From DASUUI01 sp964577965 (lineage in GTDB: Bacteria; Gemmatimonadota; Gemmatimonadetes; Gemmatimonadales; Gemmatimonadaceae), in contig CAZOAT010000002.1 of assembly GCA_964577965.1 (NCBI GenBank), positions 1 through 64,000 on the forward strand: DNA of 64,000 bases, in the 5' to 3' direction. The translations under genes and the position numbers were made by a program. The notes under the pieces were generated by a model. That model saw nothing but the letters and a program-made list of their open reading frames with translations. It made no database searches and had not been told where the DNA came from. This document shows, piece after piece, positions 33,466-42,346 of this stretch. Positions within the stretch are counted from its first letter, which is position 1; every line of letters starts with the position of its first letter.

Positions 33466-34445
33466 GCGAGGCAACGCGGCAGATCGCGCTCGGCGCCCTT
33501 GGCAGCGCGCGGGCGGCTGTCGCGCGTGTGAGTCCTTCACGCCATCCGGAAGACGCTGCAGCGGATCTGATCGAGGCGTGGGGAAGCACCGAGACCGCGT
33601 TGCGCGCGCTGCTCAACGGCTCGCCTCTGTCGGGGCAGGACCTCGTGCGTGAAGTACGGAAGCGGGAGATGATCTCGCTCACGGTAACGCACTCACTCCT
33701 GGACTTTCACACGGTGCGTGAGCGGCTGAACGACACGTCGTACCGCCCACTGGCGGCGGACATGGAAACGGCGCGTGAAGCTGTCGGTCACCTCGATGCA
33801 GCCCTCGGGGACGTCGCAACGGGAGCTGCCGCGGGAGCCGCGCAAACCTCGGACGCGGCTCAGGTCGGGGCACAGTCCGCTGCTCCGCCGGTCGCTCCGG
33901 CGGTTCCCGGGGTCGAGCCAACCCGTCGAACGGGATTCTGGTCGCAGATCCCGACGTGGGGCTGGATACTCGTCGCGGTCCTGGCGGTCGCGGTCGCCGG
34001 AGCCGCACTGTTTTTCACGGTGGGTGGCCGCGACGAGCTCACCGAGGGCCGCAATGCGCTTCGCGAGGGCCGGCGCGAGGCCGCCCGCGGAGAGTTCGAA
34101 CGGGTTGCACGTCAGAATCCGCAATCCGCTGAGGCGCATCTCTTTCTCGCGAGAATGGCACGGGAAGAATCGGACTACGTGAGGGCCAGGCGACACGCCG
34201 AAGCGGCGATCCGGGCGGAACCGGAGAGCGGACTGGCCAACCGGGAAATGGGCACGATTCTGTACGCGCTTGGCAACTATGAACTGGCACGCCGGTTTCT
34301 GGAACGCGCGATCCGCTACAGCCCGGAGGACAGAACGGCGCAGGGGGTCATGGGCTGCACGCTGGCGCGGCTCGAGCAGCGCGAGCTCGCGCTGCGCTTC
34401 CTGAACAGGGCGGGACCGGGACCGTGGAGCGATTGCGCGAGATGA
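33462..34445 (+). CDS. membrane-anchored TPR protein
   Basis: This 327-residue protein has a soluble helical N-terminal domain (1-110), an alanine/proline-rich linker, one membrane helix (about 164-186, WGWILVAVLAVAVAGAALFF) and three tetratricopeptide repeats after it, facing outside if the N-terminus is inside. The start is GTG 33462, coupled to the preceding TPR gene. The pair probably forms one assembly across the membrane, a guess from context. Confidence 0.75.
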   Translation: MSEATRQIALGALGSARAAVARVSPSRHPEDAAADLIEAWGSTETALRALLNGSPLSGQDLVREVRKREMISLTVTHSLLDFHTVRERLNDTSYRPLAADMETAREAVGHLDAALGDVATGAAAGAAQTSDAAQVGAQSAAPPVAPAVPGVEPTRRTGFWSQIPTWGWILVAVLAVAVAGAALFFTVGGRDELTEGRNALREGRREAARGEFERVARQNPQSAEAHLFLARMAREESDYVRARRHAEAAIRAEPESGLANREMGTILYALGNYELARRFLERAIRYSPEDRTAQGVMGCTLARLEQRELALRFLNRAGPGPWSDCAR

Positions 34446-34530
34446 CGACGTAGCGAGTAGCCACCAGAACTGCCCGCCTGTCTTGCCGCTTCTCCTTTCC
34501 GCCAGGCGCCAGCCGCCAGTCGCCGCATCA

Positions 34531-37131
34531 ATGCGCCCGGAATCCGTCATCCGCACAACGCTCGCGAACGGCCTGACCGTTCTCGTCCACCACGACTCCG
34601 GCTCCGACGTCTCAGCGATCGTCACGTACGTCCGCGCGGGCTACTTCGACGAGCCAGACCACATCGTCGGGATATCGCACGTCGTCGAGCACATGTTTTT
34701 CAAGGGTACCCCGACGTACGGGGTCGGGGAGATAGCTCAGTCGACCAAGGCCGCAGGCGGTTACCTGAACGCGCACACGATCTACGATCACACCAGCTAC
34801 TACACTGTTCTGCCGGCCGCCGCGTTCGCCAGAGGGCTGGAGATCCAGGCGGACGCGTACGCCAACTCGCTGATCGATCGGCAGGAGCTGGCGCGCGAGC
34901 TGGAGGTGATCATCCAGGAGGCGAAGCGGAAGGCTGACAACCCGTCCGCTGTCACGACCGAGACGCTGTATGAGCTGCTGCACGACCGGCATCGCATCCG
35001 CCGCTGGCGGATCGGGCGGGAGGCTGGACTCCGCCAGCTGGATCGCGCCGACGTGCACGGTTTCTACCGGACGTTCTACCAGCCGTCGAATACAATCCTC
35101 GCGATCTCCGGGGGCGTAGAGCCGGACGTGGCGCTGAGAGAGGTCGAGCGGCTGTACGGAGGTCTGCCTGATGCGCCGGTGGAGCGCGCGCCCGGCCCGC
35201 GGGAGAATGGCTCGGGCGGATTCCGCTACCGCGAGCTATCGGGCGACGTTACGCAGACGCGCCTCGCCTTCGGCTGGCGCGCGCCGGGCATTCACGATCC
35301 TGCCGGCCCCGTGCTCGATCTGGCGGCGACCGCGCTCGGGTCGGGCAGGGGATCGCGCCTTTACCGCGCTGTACGCGAACGACAGCTGGCCAGCTCTGTC
35401 ACGTCGCACAACTACACGATGGCTGAGCTGGGCGTCTTCACGATACACCTGGAGATGGAACCCGCCACCACCATCGAAGCGGCACGTGCGGCATGGGGTG
35501 AAGTACTCCGGATGCGCAAGGATCCGCTCCCTGACCACGAGCTGGAGCGGGCACGGCGGTTGTACGAAGCGCGCTGGCTGAGAGGACTCGAGTCGATGGA
35601 AGGGCGCGCGACGTTTCTCGCGTCCTGGGAAGCGCTGGGTGGATGGGAGATCGGTCCGGTGTATCTCGAAAGCGTTCGCGTTGCGACTGCAGCTGCTGTT
35701 CGCGATGCGATGCAGGCGCATCTGAAACCGGCCGACGCTTCGGTTCTGGCGTACAGGCCAGCGGCCGCCAGAGAGATCGCTCCGGACGCGGATGCAATGC
35801 TGCGTGAGCTGGCGCACACTCCGTTTGCGGTGTCCGCGGCGGAGCGCCCGCGTGTTGCGCCGGTCCCCGCGCCGGCCCGGGTCGAGCTGGAACGGGAAAC
35901 GGGTGGAGTTAGCGTGTATCGGACGGCGCGCGGTGTACCGATCCTCGTGCGCCGGCGCCGCGGGCTCGCCTTTGCGTATCTCGGCGCCTATGCCGGTGCC
36001 GGCGCGATGGCCGATCCCCGGGCTAGCGCTGGACTCACGCTTCTTCTCGCGCGGAGCGCAGTCAAGGGTACAGCCACGCGAACAGCCGGTGAGATTGCGG
36101 AGGCGGCGGAGTCACTTGGCGGGACGATCGTAGCGTCGCCGTCAGGGGATGCCTGCGGCTGGAGCCTGTCTGTTCCCGTTGCGGCTGCGGCGCGCGCGCT
36201 CGAGTTGCTCGCGGATGTCGTGCAGAGGGCACGGTTCGACCCGGCCGTACTGGAGACAGAGAGAGCGATCGCGCAGTCGGATCTGGCGTCGATGCGCGAC
36301 GACATGTTCTCCTGGCCTCTCAGGCTGATGAACCAGGCCGCGTTCGGGGCGCATGCGTATGCCACACCCACGGCGGGGACGGAGGAGGGTCTGCGGTCGG
36401 TGACGGCGGGCGACCTCCGGAGTGCGCATCAGGACCGTTTCGGGCGCGGTTCTGCCGTCATCGCGGTCGTGGCTGACGCCGATTCGAACGATCTCGCCCA
36501 GCTCGCAGCAGCAGCCTTTGGCGAGCTCGCCGTGGGTGAGGTCGCCATGGCTGCCCCTCCGGAGTGGCTTGTGGGTGGATCACGGGAGGAATCACGCGAT
36601 AAAGCGCAGACGGCCATCGCGCTGGGCTTCCCCGCACCTGCCCGGCGCGACCCGGACCGATTCGCGATGGAGCTCGTGACGAAGGTCGCGAGCGGGCTCG
36701 GTGGCCGGTTCTTCGAGGAGCTGCGGGACAGGCGCTCGCTCGCGTACACAGTTCACGCCTTCTCCTCCGCACGTCCATTGGCGGGGGTGTTCGCGACCTA
36801 CATGGCCACCTCTCCCGAACAGGAGGAAGCCGCGCGCGACGGGATTGTCGCAGAAGTGCTGCGTCTTCGTGATCAGCCCCCGACAGGGGACGAACTGGAG
36901 CGCGCCCGGGAGTACGCAATCGGGACGGAAGTCATCCTGCGTGAAAGCGGTGCGTCATTGCTCTCGGAAATGATCGAGGCGTGGCTTTTCGGGGATCTCG
37001 AGGAACTGGATGCGTACGAGTCGGCGATGCGGGCACTGACGGCCGACGATCTCGAGCGGGTGATCCGCGCTTATCTCGATCCTGCGAGGCTGGTCACGGG
37101 TTTGGTGCGCGGTCGGGGACGCGAGGTGTAG
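34531..37131 (+). CDS. M16-family zinc metallopeptidase, two-domain
   Basis: This is an 866-residue peptidase of the pitrilysin/M16 family. The inverted zinc motif His50-X2-Glu53-His54 and the distant third ligand Glu130 (VIIQEAKRK) are all present in the first half, spaced 76 residues from His54 as expected. The second half (from about 440) repeats the fold without the zinc site, the usual inactive partner domain, and holds the GRFFEELRDRRSLAYTV segment. No signal peptide is seen, so it probably acts in the cytoplasm. ATG 34531 is preferred over 34483 because it begins at the conserved strand; there is no clear ribosome site. Confidence 0.9.
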   Translation: MRPESVIRTTLANGLTVLVHHDSGSDVSAIVTYVRAGYFDEPDHIVGISHVVEHMFFKGTPTYGVGEIAQSTKAAGGYLNAHTIYDHTSYYTVLPAAAFARGLEIQADAYANSLIDRQELARELEVIIQEAKRKADNPSAVTTETLYELLHDRHRIRRWRIGREAGLRQLDRADVHGFYRTFYQPSNTILAISGGVEPDVALREVERLYGGLPDAPVERAPGPRENGSGGFRYRELSGDVTQTRLAFGWRAPGIHDPAGPVLDLAATALGSGRGSRLYRAVRERQLASSVTSHNYTMAELGVFTIHLEMEPATTIEAARAAWGEVLRMRKDPLPDHELERARRLYEARWLRGLESMEGRATFLASWEALGGWEIGPVYLESVRVATAAAVRDAMQAHLKPADASVLAYRPAAAREIAPDADAMLRELAHTPFAVSAAERPRVAPVPAPARVELERETGGVSVYRTARGVPILVRRRRGLAFAYLGAYAGAGAMADPRASAGLTLLLARSAVKGTATRTAGEIAEAAESLGGTIVASPSGDACGWSLSVPVAAAARALELLADVVQRARFDPAVLETERAIAQSDLASMRDDMFSWPLRLMNQAAFGAHAYATPTAGTEEGLRSVTAGDLRSAHQDRFGRGSAVIAVVADADSNDLAQLAAAAFGELAVGEVAMAAPPEWLVGGSREESRDKAQTAIALGFPAPARRDPDRFAMELVTKVASGLGGRFFEELRDRRSLAYTVHAFSSARPLAGVFATYMATSPEQEEAARDGIVAEVLRLRDQPPTGDELERAREYAIGTEVILRESGASLLSEMIEAWLFGDLEELDAYESAMRALTADDLERVIRAYLDPARLVTGLVRGRGREV

Positions 37132-37135
37132 CTCA

Positions 37136-38665
37136 CTATTGCGCTGCCTCCTGCAGCGCCGATTTTGCCCGCTGCAGTGCTGCTGCCGCAGGCCGCAACC
37201 GCCGGTCCGGCGCGCGCAGGCCGCGAATGGCGTCGTAATCGCCCGCCTCATACACGATGAGCCCCTTGATCGCGGGTTGTGTGGTGGCCCATGCCGCGGT
37301 GCCCCAGATCGCGAGCTCCTGACTCTCCTCCCCATGCACTCCGGGGAACCCGCCGGCAGCGAACACCCAGTGGTTCTTCTGCCTGTCCCCACCCTGGCGC
37401 AGCCATCGTTGCGCGATGCGGATACGCGTGTCGAGTGTCGCCGCGCCGTCGAATCCGGGGAAGAGCATGAAGCCGAGCACGTCTATCGGTGAGCCCGGTG
37501 CGGCTGCCCATGCGTAAAGCGTGCTGTCGCGCGAGCCGAAACTCGACGCAGCCACAGCCACACGCGTGGCCGGTCTTACCCGGTGGATCGCCGCTGAAGT
37601 CTGCGTCAGGTACTCGATCCAGAATTCGGGCGGCTGCAGCCCGACCTCGGAAACCCCCTGCCCGTACGGCTCGAGTGCTGGCAGTACGATCGTAGGGCGC
37701 AGCCAGCGGGTCAGCTGATCGACGTCCCGCACCCGCGCGCGTATGTATGCATCCGGCGATCGTGCGATCTGTCTGCGTGCGTTGCGAGGGTAGGTGAGCG
37801 TGACGATCAGGACAGTGGTGTCCGTGCGGAGCTCGTCAAGTGCGCGCACGAGCGAGTCCATGGCGACCGCCTGAATTCCGTCGGGGCGGACGATGACACT
37901 GATTGCGTCAGTCTCGAGAAGCCGAAGGAGTCCCGTGTCGCTGTTCATCGCATGCGCGGGGGGAGCGGCTGTCACTGTCGGGAGAATCTTCACACCGAGT
38001 GCGAAATCGCCGTCCGGCCGCTCCTGCAGCTGCTGTGTCGCGTACCGACTGTAGCTGCGGACTGCGGCGGCCCCATCCGGCACCTCGATCAGGACGAGTC
38101 CAGTCACCACCATCGCGATGGTGCCGAGCCCGACACGCCCGAGCGCGGTGATGCGCCAGTGGGCGGGAAGCGCCGGCGCGAGCAGCGGGATCTGCAGGTA
38201 TGTCTTCCACAAAGCAGCCGGGCCGAAGATGGTCCCCAGCGCGTTTGCCTGCGCTGCGGCAAGCGCCAGAACGGCCGTGGGCGGCGTGCCGCCCCGCAGA
38301 GTCATGTATTTGGATATCGCCACCGCGGCGATCACGATGTTGTACAGCACGATCGGCACGCCGAACAGGGGAGTCACCAGACGCCTGCTGGTGGCATACA
38401 GCGCCTGCAGAACGAACAGGATGGTCGTGAACGGCCACACCCAGGCAACCGGCTGCAGGGCGCGCCCGTACAGGGTCGACGAAGCCGCGACGGCGATGAT
38501 GGCCGCGGGCGCGACCAGGAGCCCCGCCAGAGCGCTGACCGTGGCGAAACGCCGCGGCGCGAGCCGGTAGCGCGTGATGCGTCCGGCGAGCAGTACGTTC
38601 CACGCCAGCATCAGCGCTGAAATGAGAACGTACAAGTGGACGAGTGACGGTATCCGTGCGAGCAC
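37136..38665 (-). CDS. membrane protein with C-terminal glycosidase-like domain
   Basis: This 509-residue protein has about six hydrophobic helices in residues 8-195 (for example LISALMLAWNVLLAG and GTIAMVVTGLVLIEV). A soluble region of roughly 300 residues follows with TIM-barrel-glycosidase character: TVLIVTLTYP, PTIVLPALEPYG, TRVAVAASSFG, IDVLGFMLFPGFDG and HWVFAAGGFPGVHGEESQELA, the last with acidic residues where glycosidases have a nucleophile. I do not recognise a named family. The stop codon lies only four bases from the converging M16 gene. The barrel is inferred from strand-like segments alone. Confidence 0.65.
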   Translation of the reverse strand: MLARIPSLVHLYVLISALMLAWNVLLAGRITRYRLAPRRFATVSALAGLLVAPAAIIAVAASSTLYGRALQPVAWVWPFTTILFVLQALYATSRRLVTPLFGVPIVLYNIVIAAVAISKYMTLRGGTPPTAVLALAAAQANALGTIFGPAALWKTYLQIPLLAPALPAHWRITALGRVGLGTIAMVVTGLVLIEVPDGAAAVRSYSRYATQQLQERPDGDFALGVKILPTVTAAPPAHAMNSDTGLLRLLETDAISVIVRPDGIQAVAMDSLVRALDELRTDTTVLIVTLTYPRNARRQIARSPDAYIRARVRDVDQLTRWLRPTIVLPALEPYGQGVSEVGLQPPEFWIEYLTQTSAAIHRVRPATRVAVAASSFGSRDSTLYAWAAAPGSPIDVLGFMLFPGFDGAATLDTRIRIAQRWLRQGGDRQKNHWVFAAGGFPGVHGEESQELAIWGTAAWATTQPAIKGLIVYEAGDYDAIRGLRAPDRRLRPAAAALQRAKSALQEAAQ

Positions 38666-38772
38666 GTTCAGAAGTGTAGAAGCGCGCGACCAACGGGAGC
38701 AGGTGCGGCGCGCAAGCTAGATGCCGCCGGGGTGAGTGGCAACAACATAGGGCGGGACATAGCTTACGCACG

Positions 38773-39297
38773 ATGAAGAGCGGCGCGCTGCTCACGCTTC
38801 CCAACACGGTCTCGCTGTCCCGTTTGGTGCTCGCCGCCGCGTTCATCATCGCTGGCGGGGCATGGCAGCGCGTGCTGCTGATAGCGGCCGCAGGGGCCAC
38901 CGATTTTCTCGATGGCTGGATCGCCCGGCGGCAGCGGATCGAGTCTCGTATGGGCGCTCTGCTCGATCCGATTGCTGATCGTGCATTTGTCCTGACCGCG
39001 GTATCGGTGTACCTGTTCGAATCGCTGATCACGACCACCGAGTTCTTCGTCATCCTGGCGCGTGATCTTGCCACGGCGGTCGGGTTTATCGTCGCGAAGC
39101 TGGTGCCCCGGCTGCGGCCAGCAGTATTCGAAGCGCGTCTCCTCGGCAAGTCGGTCACCGTACTGCAACTCGCCTTCCTGATCATCGTGCTGGTGATCCC
39201 GGCGCTGAGCGATGCGCTGGTGCTCGCGATCGGTGTCCTGTCAGCAGCGTCGATCGTGGACTACACGCTCGCGCTCTGGCGCGCTCGCGCGCGCTGA
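38773..39297 (+). CDS. CDP-alcohol phosphatidyltransferase family protein
   Basis: This 174-residue membrane enzyme transfers a phosphatidyl or similar group from a CDP-linked donor to an alcohol. The full catalytic motif is present: Asp44 then Asp47-Gly48-X2-Ala51-Arg52-X8-Gly61-X3-Asp65-X3-Asp69. Four to six hydrophobic helices surround it. It could be phosphatidylglycerophosphate or cardiolipin synthase-like, but this family includes several acceptors and the sequence does not decide. A short exported-protein gene follows seven bases downstream. Confidence 0.9.
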   Translation: MKSGALLTLPNTVSLSRLVLAAAFIIAGGAWQRVLLIAAAGATDFLDGWIARRQRIESRMGALLDPIADRAFVLTAVSVYLFESLITTTEFFVILARDLATAVGFIVAKLVPRLRPAVFEARLLGKSVTVLQLAFLIIVLVIPALSDALVLAIGVLSAASIVDYTLALWRARAR

Positions 39298-39302
39298 GGC
39301 TG

Positions 39303-39794
39303 GTGGCTCCCCGGCGGCGCTGGACCTGCGCGTACACCCTCGCAGCGTCGTTTCTCCTGCTGTGCGGCCCGGCCGATGCAATGGCCCAGACGAGCGACCG
39401 CCCGTTTGTCGTGGAGCTGCGGCTGGATGGTCTCGGAGGTGGACGCGACTCACCTGCAGCGGTGCACGCGGGTGTCGGCGTCGCGCGGCGGCTCGGCACG
39501 TACGCCCAGCTGGCGCTGATCGGCGGGTTGGGTCCGTCAGAGGACGGTATGAGCGGGCGACTGGAGACGGCCGCGCGCTTCCATCTCGATCCCTTTCGCC
39601 AGCGTCGCTGGGGAGCATACGGCGGTGCCGGCGCCGGGGTTCACTGGGCCGACTCGAACGAGCCCTTCCTGCTGGTTCTGCTGGGCGTGGAAGGCCCGCC
39701 CCGACGTGGCTGGGCACCTGCGATCGAGCTGGGGCTCTCCCGGGGAGTGCGACTTGGCGTGGCCGTACGTCGTGGAGCGTCAGACCGCCGCTGA
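39303..39794 (+). CDS. exported protein of unknown function
   Basis: This 163-residue protein starts at GTG 39303 with a signal peptide: an arginine-rich MAPRRRW, then TLAASFLLLCG, with cutting likely after DAMA. The mature part has glycine-rich alternating strands (GAYGGAGAGVHWAD, LLVLLGVEG) that resemble a small outer-membrane barrel. No family is recognised. It follows the phosphatidyltransferase closely and ends at a strong hairpin. Confidence 0.6.
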   Translation: MAPRRRWTCAYTLAASFLLLCGPADAMAQTSDRPFVVELRLDGLGGGRDSPAAVHAGVGVARRLGTYAQLALIGGLGPSEDGMSGRLETAARFHLDPFRQRRWGAYGGAGAGVHWADSNEPFLLVLLGVEGPPRRGWAPAIELGLSRGVRLGVAVRRGASDRR

Positions 39795-39807
39795 GCTGAA
39801 AACGCGA

Positions 39808-39838
39808 ACGCCCTCGCTTTTCAGTCAGGCGAGGGCGT
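39808..39838. terminator. ten-base-pair hairpin between converging genes
   Basis: ACGCCCTCGC (39808-39817) pairs perfectly with GCGAGGGCGT (39829-39838) around an 11-base loop. It lies between the ends of the exported-protein gene and a minus-strand gene. On the minus strand the stem is followed by a short TTTT run, so it terminates best in that direction. Confidence 0.65.
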
Positions 39839-39865
39839 CGTCCAGTCGGGGTCCGACGAACGGAT

Positions 39866-40123
39866 CTAGGCCGTCGCGGTCTGGCCCACTTTGGGTGGCC
39901 GCACAAAGCGCTCCCCAACGGTGCGGAGCTCGTCCAGCTGCTTATCGTCCAGCTCAGGGTACCGGTCGGCCAGATAGCGCATCGTGTCCTCGAACCACTC
40001 GTCATGATGCGCGGGGTCGCTCTCGGTGACTCCGCAATGAATCACGTGATAAAACATCTCATCACGCGCCTGCTCGAACGCCGTCGGCGTCACGCTCGGG
40101 CGCGGTTTGCTCCTTCTGCTCAT
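39866..40123 (-). CDS. small conserved-looking protein of unknown function
   Basis: This 85-residue acidic protein starts at ATG 40123 with GAGGGG upstream; the longer frame to 40183 adds 20 residues overlapping the next gene. It contains helices around FEQARDEMFYHVIHCGV and EWFEDTMRYLADRYPEL, with one cysteine. I do not recognise it. It lies downstream of the alpha/beta hydrolase gene on the same strand. Confidence 0.6.
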   Translation of the reverse strand: MSRRSKPRPSVTPTAFEQARDEMFYHVIHCGVTESDPAHHDEWFEDTMRYLADRYPELDDKQLDELRTVGERFVRPPKVGQTATA

Positions 40124-40179
40124 TACCCCTCGGTTCTCAGTGAAGTGGCCATACCACTTAAAGATAGCAAGGAGCGGGC

Positions 40180-41022
40180 TCAAACGCGCTCTCTTGATCG
40201 TGCAAAAGTGAGAACTGATTCACATAGCTGTGCAGGGCTCTCTTCAGGTACGAGCCGGCCAGAGCCATGCATCCGCAGGAGCCGCGCTGAAGGCATGATG
40301 TTCACCAGTCGCTCTGGCAGTTTCGGACTGATCGCGCGGTCCTGATCTGCCCAGATGACGAGTGTCGGTGCCTGCACCGCCTGCAGCTCCTCCTCGGTCA
40401 GGTCGTCCTCTCGCACGGACCGGCCGAGGCGCAGCAGGTGGTTCGGTCCGTCCTGACCGGCGAAGGGCGCAATGTACCGGGCGATCAGCTCTGATGGCAT
40501 GTGCTTCGGGTCAGCAACGCCTTCCTCCAGGATCCGACGCAGCAGCGGAGCAGCTCCCAGCACACCGCGGGTCAGGCGGAACGCGAATCGGGCGGTGCTT
40601 CGCTGCATCGTCTCAATGTCACGAGCCGGAAGCTCATCCAGCACCGGAGGGTTGATGACCACGAGTCGCTCGACTCGTTCCCTGCGCGTCGCGGCCAGCC
40701 GCAGGGCGATCGTACCTCCCAGGTCCACACCGACGAGCACGCCACGTGACACGCGGAGCGCAGTCATCGCCGAATCCACATACTCGGCCTGGGCGGCGAC
40801 ACCGAAATCTGAGTCGAACGGGCGATCAGATTCGCCGTAGCCGAAAAGGTCGAGTGCGAAGGCTGTGTGTCCCGCCTCGGCGAGCTCAGGCGCTACATGA
40901 CGCCAGAGAAAAGAGGAAGTCGCGAAGCCGTGGAGGAGCACGAAGGCGGTGCCGCCGTGGCCGTACCGCTCCACGTGCATTGAGCCTGGCCCTACCGGAA
41001 TACGGAGATGATCAGCTTGCAC
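40180..41022 (-). CDS. alpha/beta hydrolase with aspartate nucleophile, catalytic His replaced
   Basis: This 280-residue alpha/beta-hydrolase has the oxyanion HGF at 31-33. The nucleophile elbow is GVDLGG, with Asp100 where esterases have serine, as in epoxide hydrolases and haloalkane dehalogenases. The acid is probably Asp226 or Asp228 in WADQD. The position of the catalytic histidine, normally in GAGH, reads GSGR with Arg256; the nearby His252 is four residues too early. The enzyme may therefore be inactive or form a stable ester intermediate. The stop codon lies 57 bases upstream of the following gene's start. Confidence 0.8.
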   Translation of the reverse strand: MQADHLRIPVGPGSMHVERYGHGGTAFVLLHGFATSSFLWRHVAPELAEAGHTAFALDLFGYGESDRPFDSDFGVAAQAEYVDSAMTALRVSRGVLVGVDLGGTIALRLAATRRERVERLVVINPPVLDELPARDIETMQRSTARFAFRLTRGVLGAAPLLRRILEEGVADPKHMPSELIARYIAPFAGQDGPNHLLRLGRSVREDDLTEEELQAVQAPTLVIWADQDRAISPKLPERLVNIMPSARLLRMHGSGRLVPEESPAQLCESVLTFARSRERV

Positions 41023-41079
41023 GTGAGTTTGAACGGTTCATAGCTTTGTCGGTACACACTCCCGCAAAGTCGAGCTTAC

Positions 41080-41826
41080 ATGGCAGCCAATCCCTCAGGC
41101 GGGCGCCGATCCAGGCGCGCCCGTCCTGCATCAACCCGGCCAAACTCGTTCTACCTGATCCTCGGCGCAATTGCGCTGGTCGGAGTAGCCGGTCTGGCGT
41201 ACGTGGCGCTTCGGCCCGAGGCAGCCCTCGCCCCTCCGCGGGAGCTCCCGGCTGATCTCGCCGAACTCGGACCGGCGCAACCCTACGTCAAGGGCGACAC
41301 GAACGCGCCTGTACAGATCCACGAATTCGCCGATTTCGAGTGTCCAGCCTGCGCCCGTTTCGCAGTGATTACCGAGCCGGATGTGCGAACCCGAATAATA
41401 GACGCGGGTCGCGCGAGCCTGAGCTACTACGACCTGCCGCTCCCGCAACACCTGCACAGCTATCCAGCCTCGCATGCCGCGGCGTGTGCGGACGAACAGG
41501 GGCGCTTCTGGGAGATGCACGACAAGATCTACGAGGCACAGGACGCATGGCGTACGGGCCGTACCAACAATCCGCGCGGCGTCTTCCGCGACCTGGCTCG
41601 CTCCATCGGGCTAAATCTCAATCAGTGGGAAGAGTGCTACGACTCCCAGAAGTACCAGAGGCGTATCGACGCGAATCACGCCGAAGCGATTCGCCGGCAG
41701 ATCAGCTCCACGCCCAGCTTCATCGTGAACGGCCGTGTGCTCCCTGGTGCTGTGAGCTTCGATGAGCTGAACAGGGCGGTGACTGAGGCGGCTGAGGCTC
41801 GGCAGTCAGGCGATACCGCGAGGTGA
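41080..41826 (+). CDS. membrane-anchored DsbA-like thiol-disulfide oxidoreductase
   Basis: This 248-residue protein has an N-terminal signal anchor (about 24-44) after an arginine-rich head, so the domain faces the periplasm. The thioredoxin-fold active site is Cys88-Pro-Ala-Cys91, and the cis-proline segment appears as SSTPSFIVNG. It belongs to the DsbA family (thioredoxin_4 type). The following gene encodes a VKOR-type partner, coupled by a four-base overlap (GTGA), which would re-oxidise it in place of DsbB. Confidence 0.92.
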   Translation: MAANPSGGRRSRRARPASTRPNSFYLILGAIALVGVAGLAYVALRPEAALAPPRELPADLAELGPAQPYVKGDTNAPVQIHEFADFECPACARFAVITEPDVRTRIIDAGRASLSYYDLPLPQHLHSYPASHAAACADEQGRFWEMHDKIYEAQDAWRTGRTNNPRGVFRDLARSIGLNLNQWEECYDSQKYQRRIDANHAEAIRRQISSTPSFIVNGRVLPGAVSFDELNRAVTEAAEARQSGDTAR

Positions 41827-42266
41827 ACAAGCGGAGGACGATAGCGGCCCTCGCCCTGGCGGGGATTTTCGTCGCGCTCTACCTCACGCTGACCCGGCTT
41901 GGTGTCATCGGCGGCGGTGCACTCGTGTGCACAGTAGGCTCATGCGACATTGTGAACGCAAGCCGTTGGGCGACCTTTCTCGGACTGCCGGTGGCAGTGT
42001 GGGGTCTCGGGTACTACGTGGTGACCTTCGGTACGGCGATCGTCTCGCTCCAGGAGCGGTTCGCCAACTCGATGCAGCTCTCGCGCGCACTGCTCTTCCT
42101 CGGCGCGACGGGGTTTCTCTTCTCCGCGTGGCTCACATATCTCGAGCTGTTCGTGATCCGCGCGATCTGCCAGTGGTGTGTGGTGTCGGCGGTGCTCGCG
42201 ACGGGGATCTTTGTGGCGAGCCTGCTGGATTACAGAGAACTGCAGCAACCAGCGATGAGCGATTAG
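41823..42266 (+). CDS. vitamin K epoxide reductase (VKOR) family protein
   Basis: This 147-residue inner-membrane protein has four hydrophobic helices. It carries the redox cysteines Cys116 and Cys119 (CQWC) in the last part and the loop pair Cys36 and Cys41 (CTVGSC), as in bacterial VKOR homologues that move electrons from DsbA-like proteins to quinones. Adjacent to the DsbA-like gene, it forms a complete disulfide-forming pair. The start is GTG 41823, four bases before the preceding stop. Bacterial VKORs can have a fused thioredoxin; here the partner is separate. Confidence 0.93.
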   Translation: MNKRRTIAALALAGIFVALYLTLTRLGVIGGGALVCTVGSCDIVNASRWATFLGLPVAVWGLGYYVVTFGTAIVSLQERFANSMQLSRALLFLGATGFLFSAWLTYLELFVIRAICQWCVVSAVLATGIFVASLLDYRELQQPAMSD

Positions 42267-42313
42267 CGGAAAGGACTGCGGTTCCGCATTTCGCCAACAG
42301 GTCAGCTGCTGAG

Positions 42314-42346
42314 AGCTGCCAGCTGGCAGCTAACTCTGGCAGTTAG
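42314..42346. repeat. palindrome plus hairpin between converging genes
   Basis: AGCTGCCAGCTGGCAGCT (42314-42331) is a perfect 18-base palindrome. It overlaps CTAACT-CTGGC-AGTTAG (42330-42346), a stem of six with a five-base loop that includes the stop codon of the minus-strand gene. Located between converging stops, it can act as a bidirectional terminator or be a copy of a dispersed palindromic element; only the second idea needs a genome search. Confidence 0.6.
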
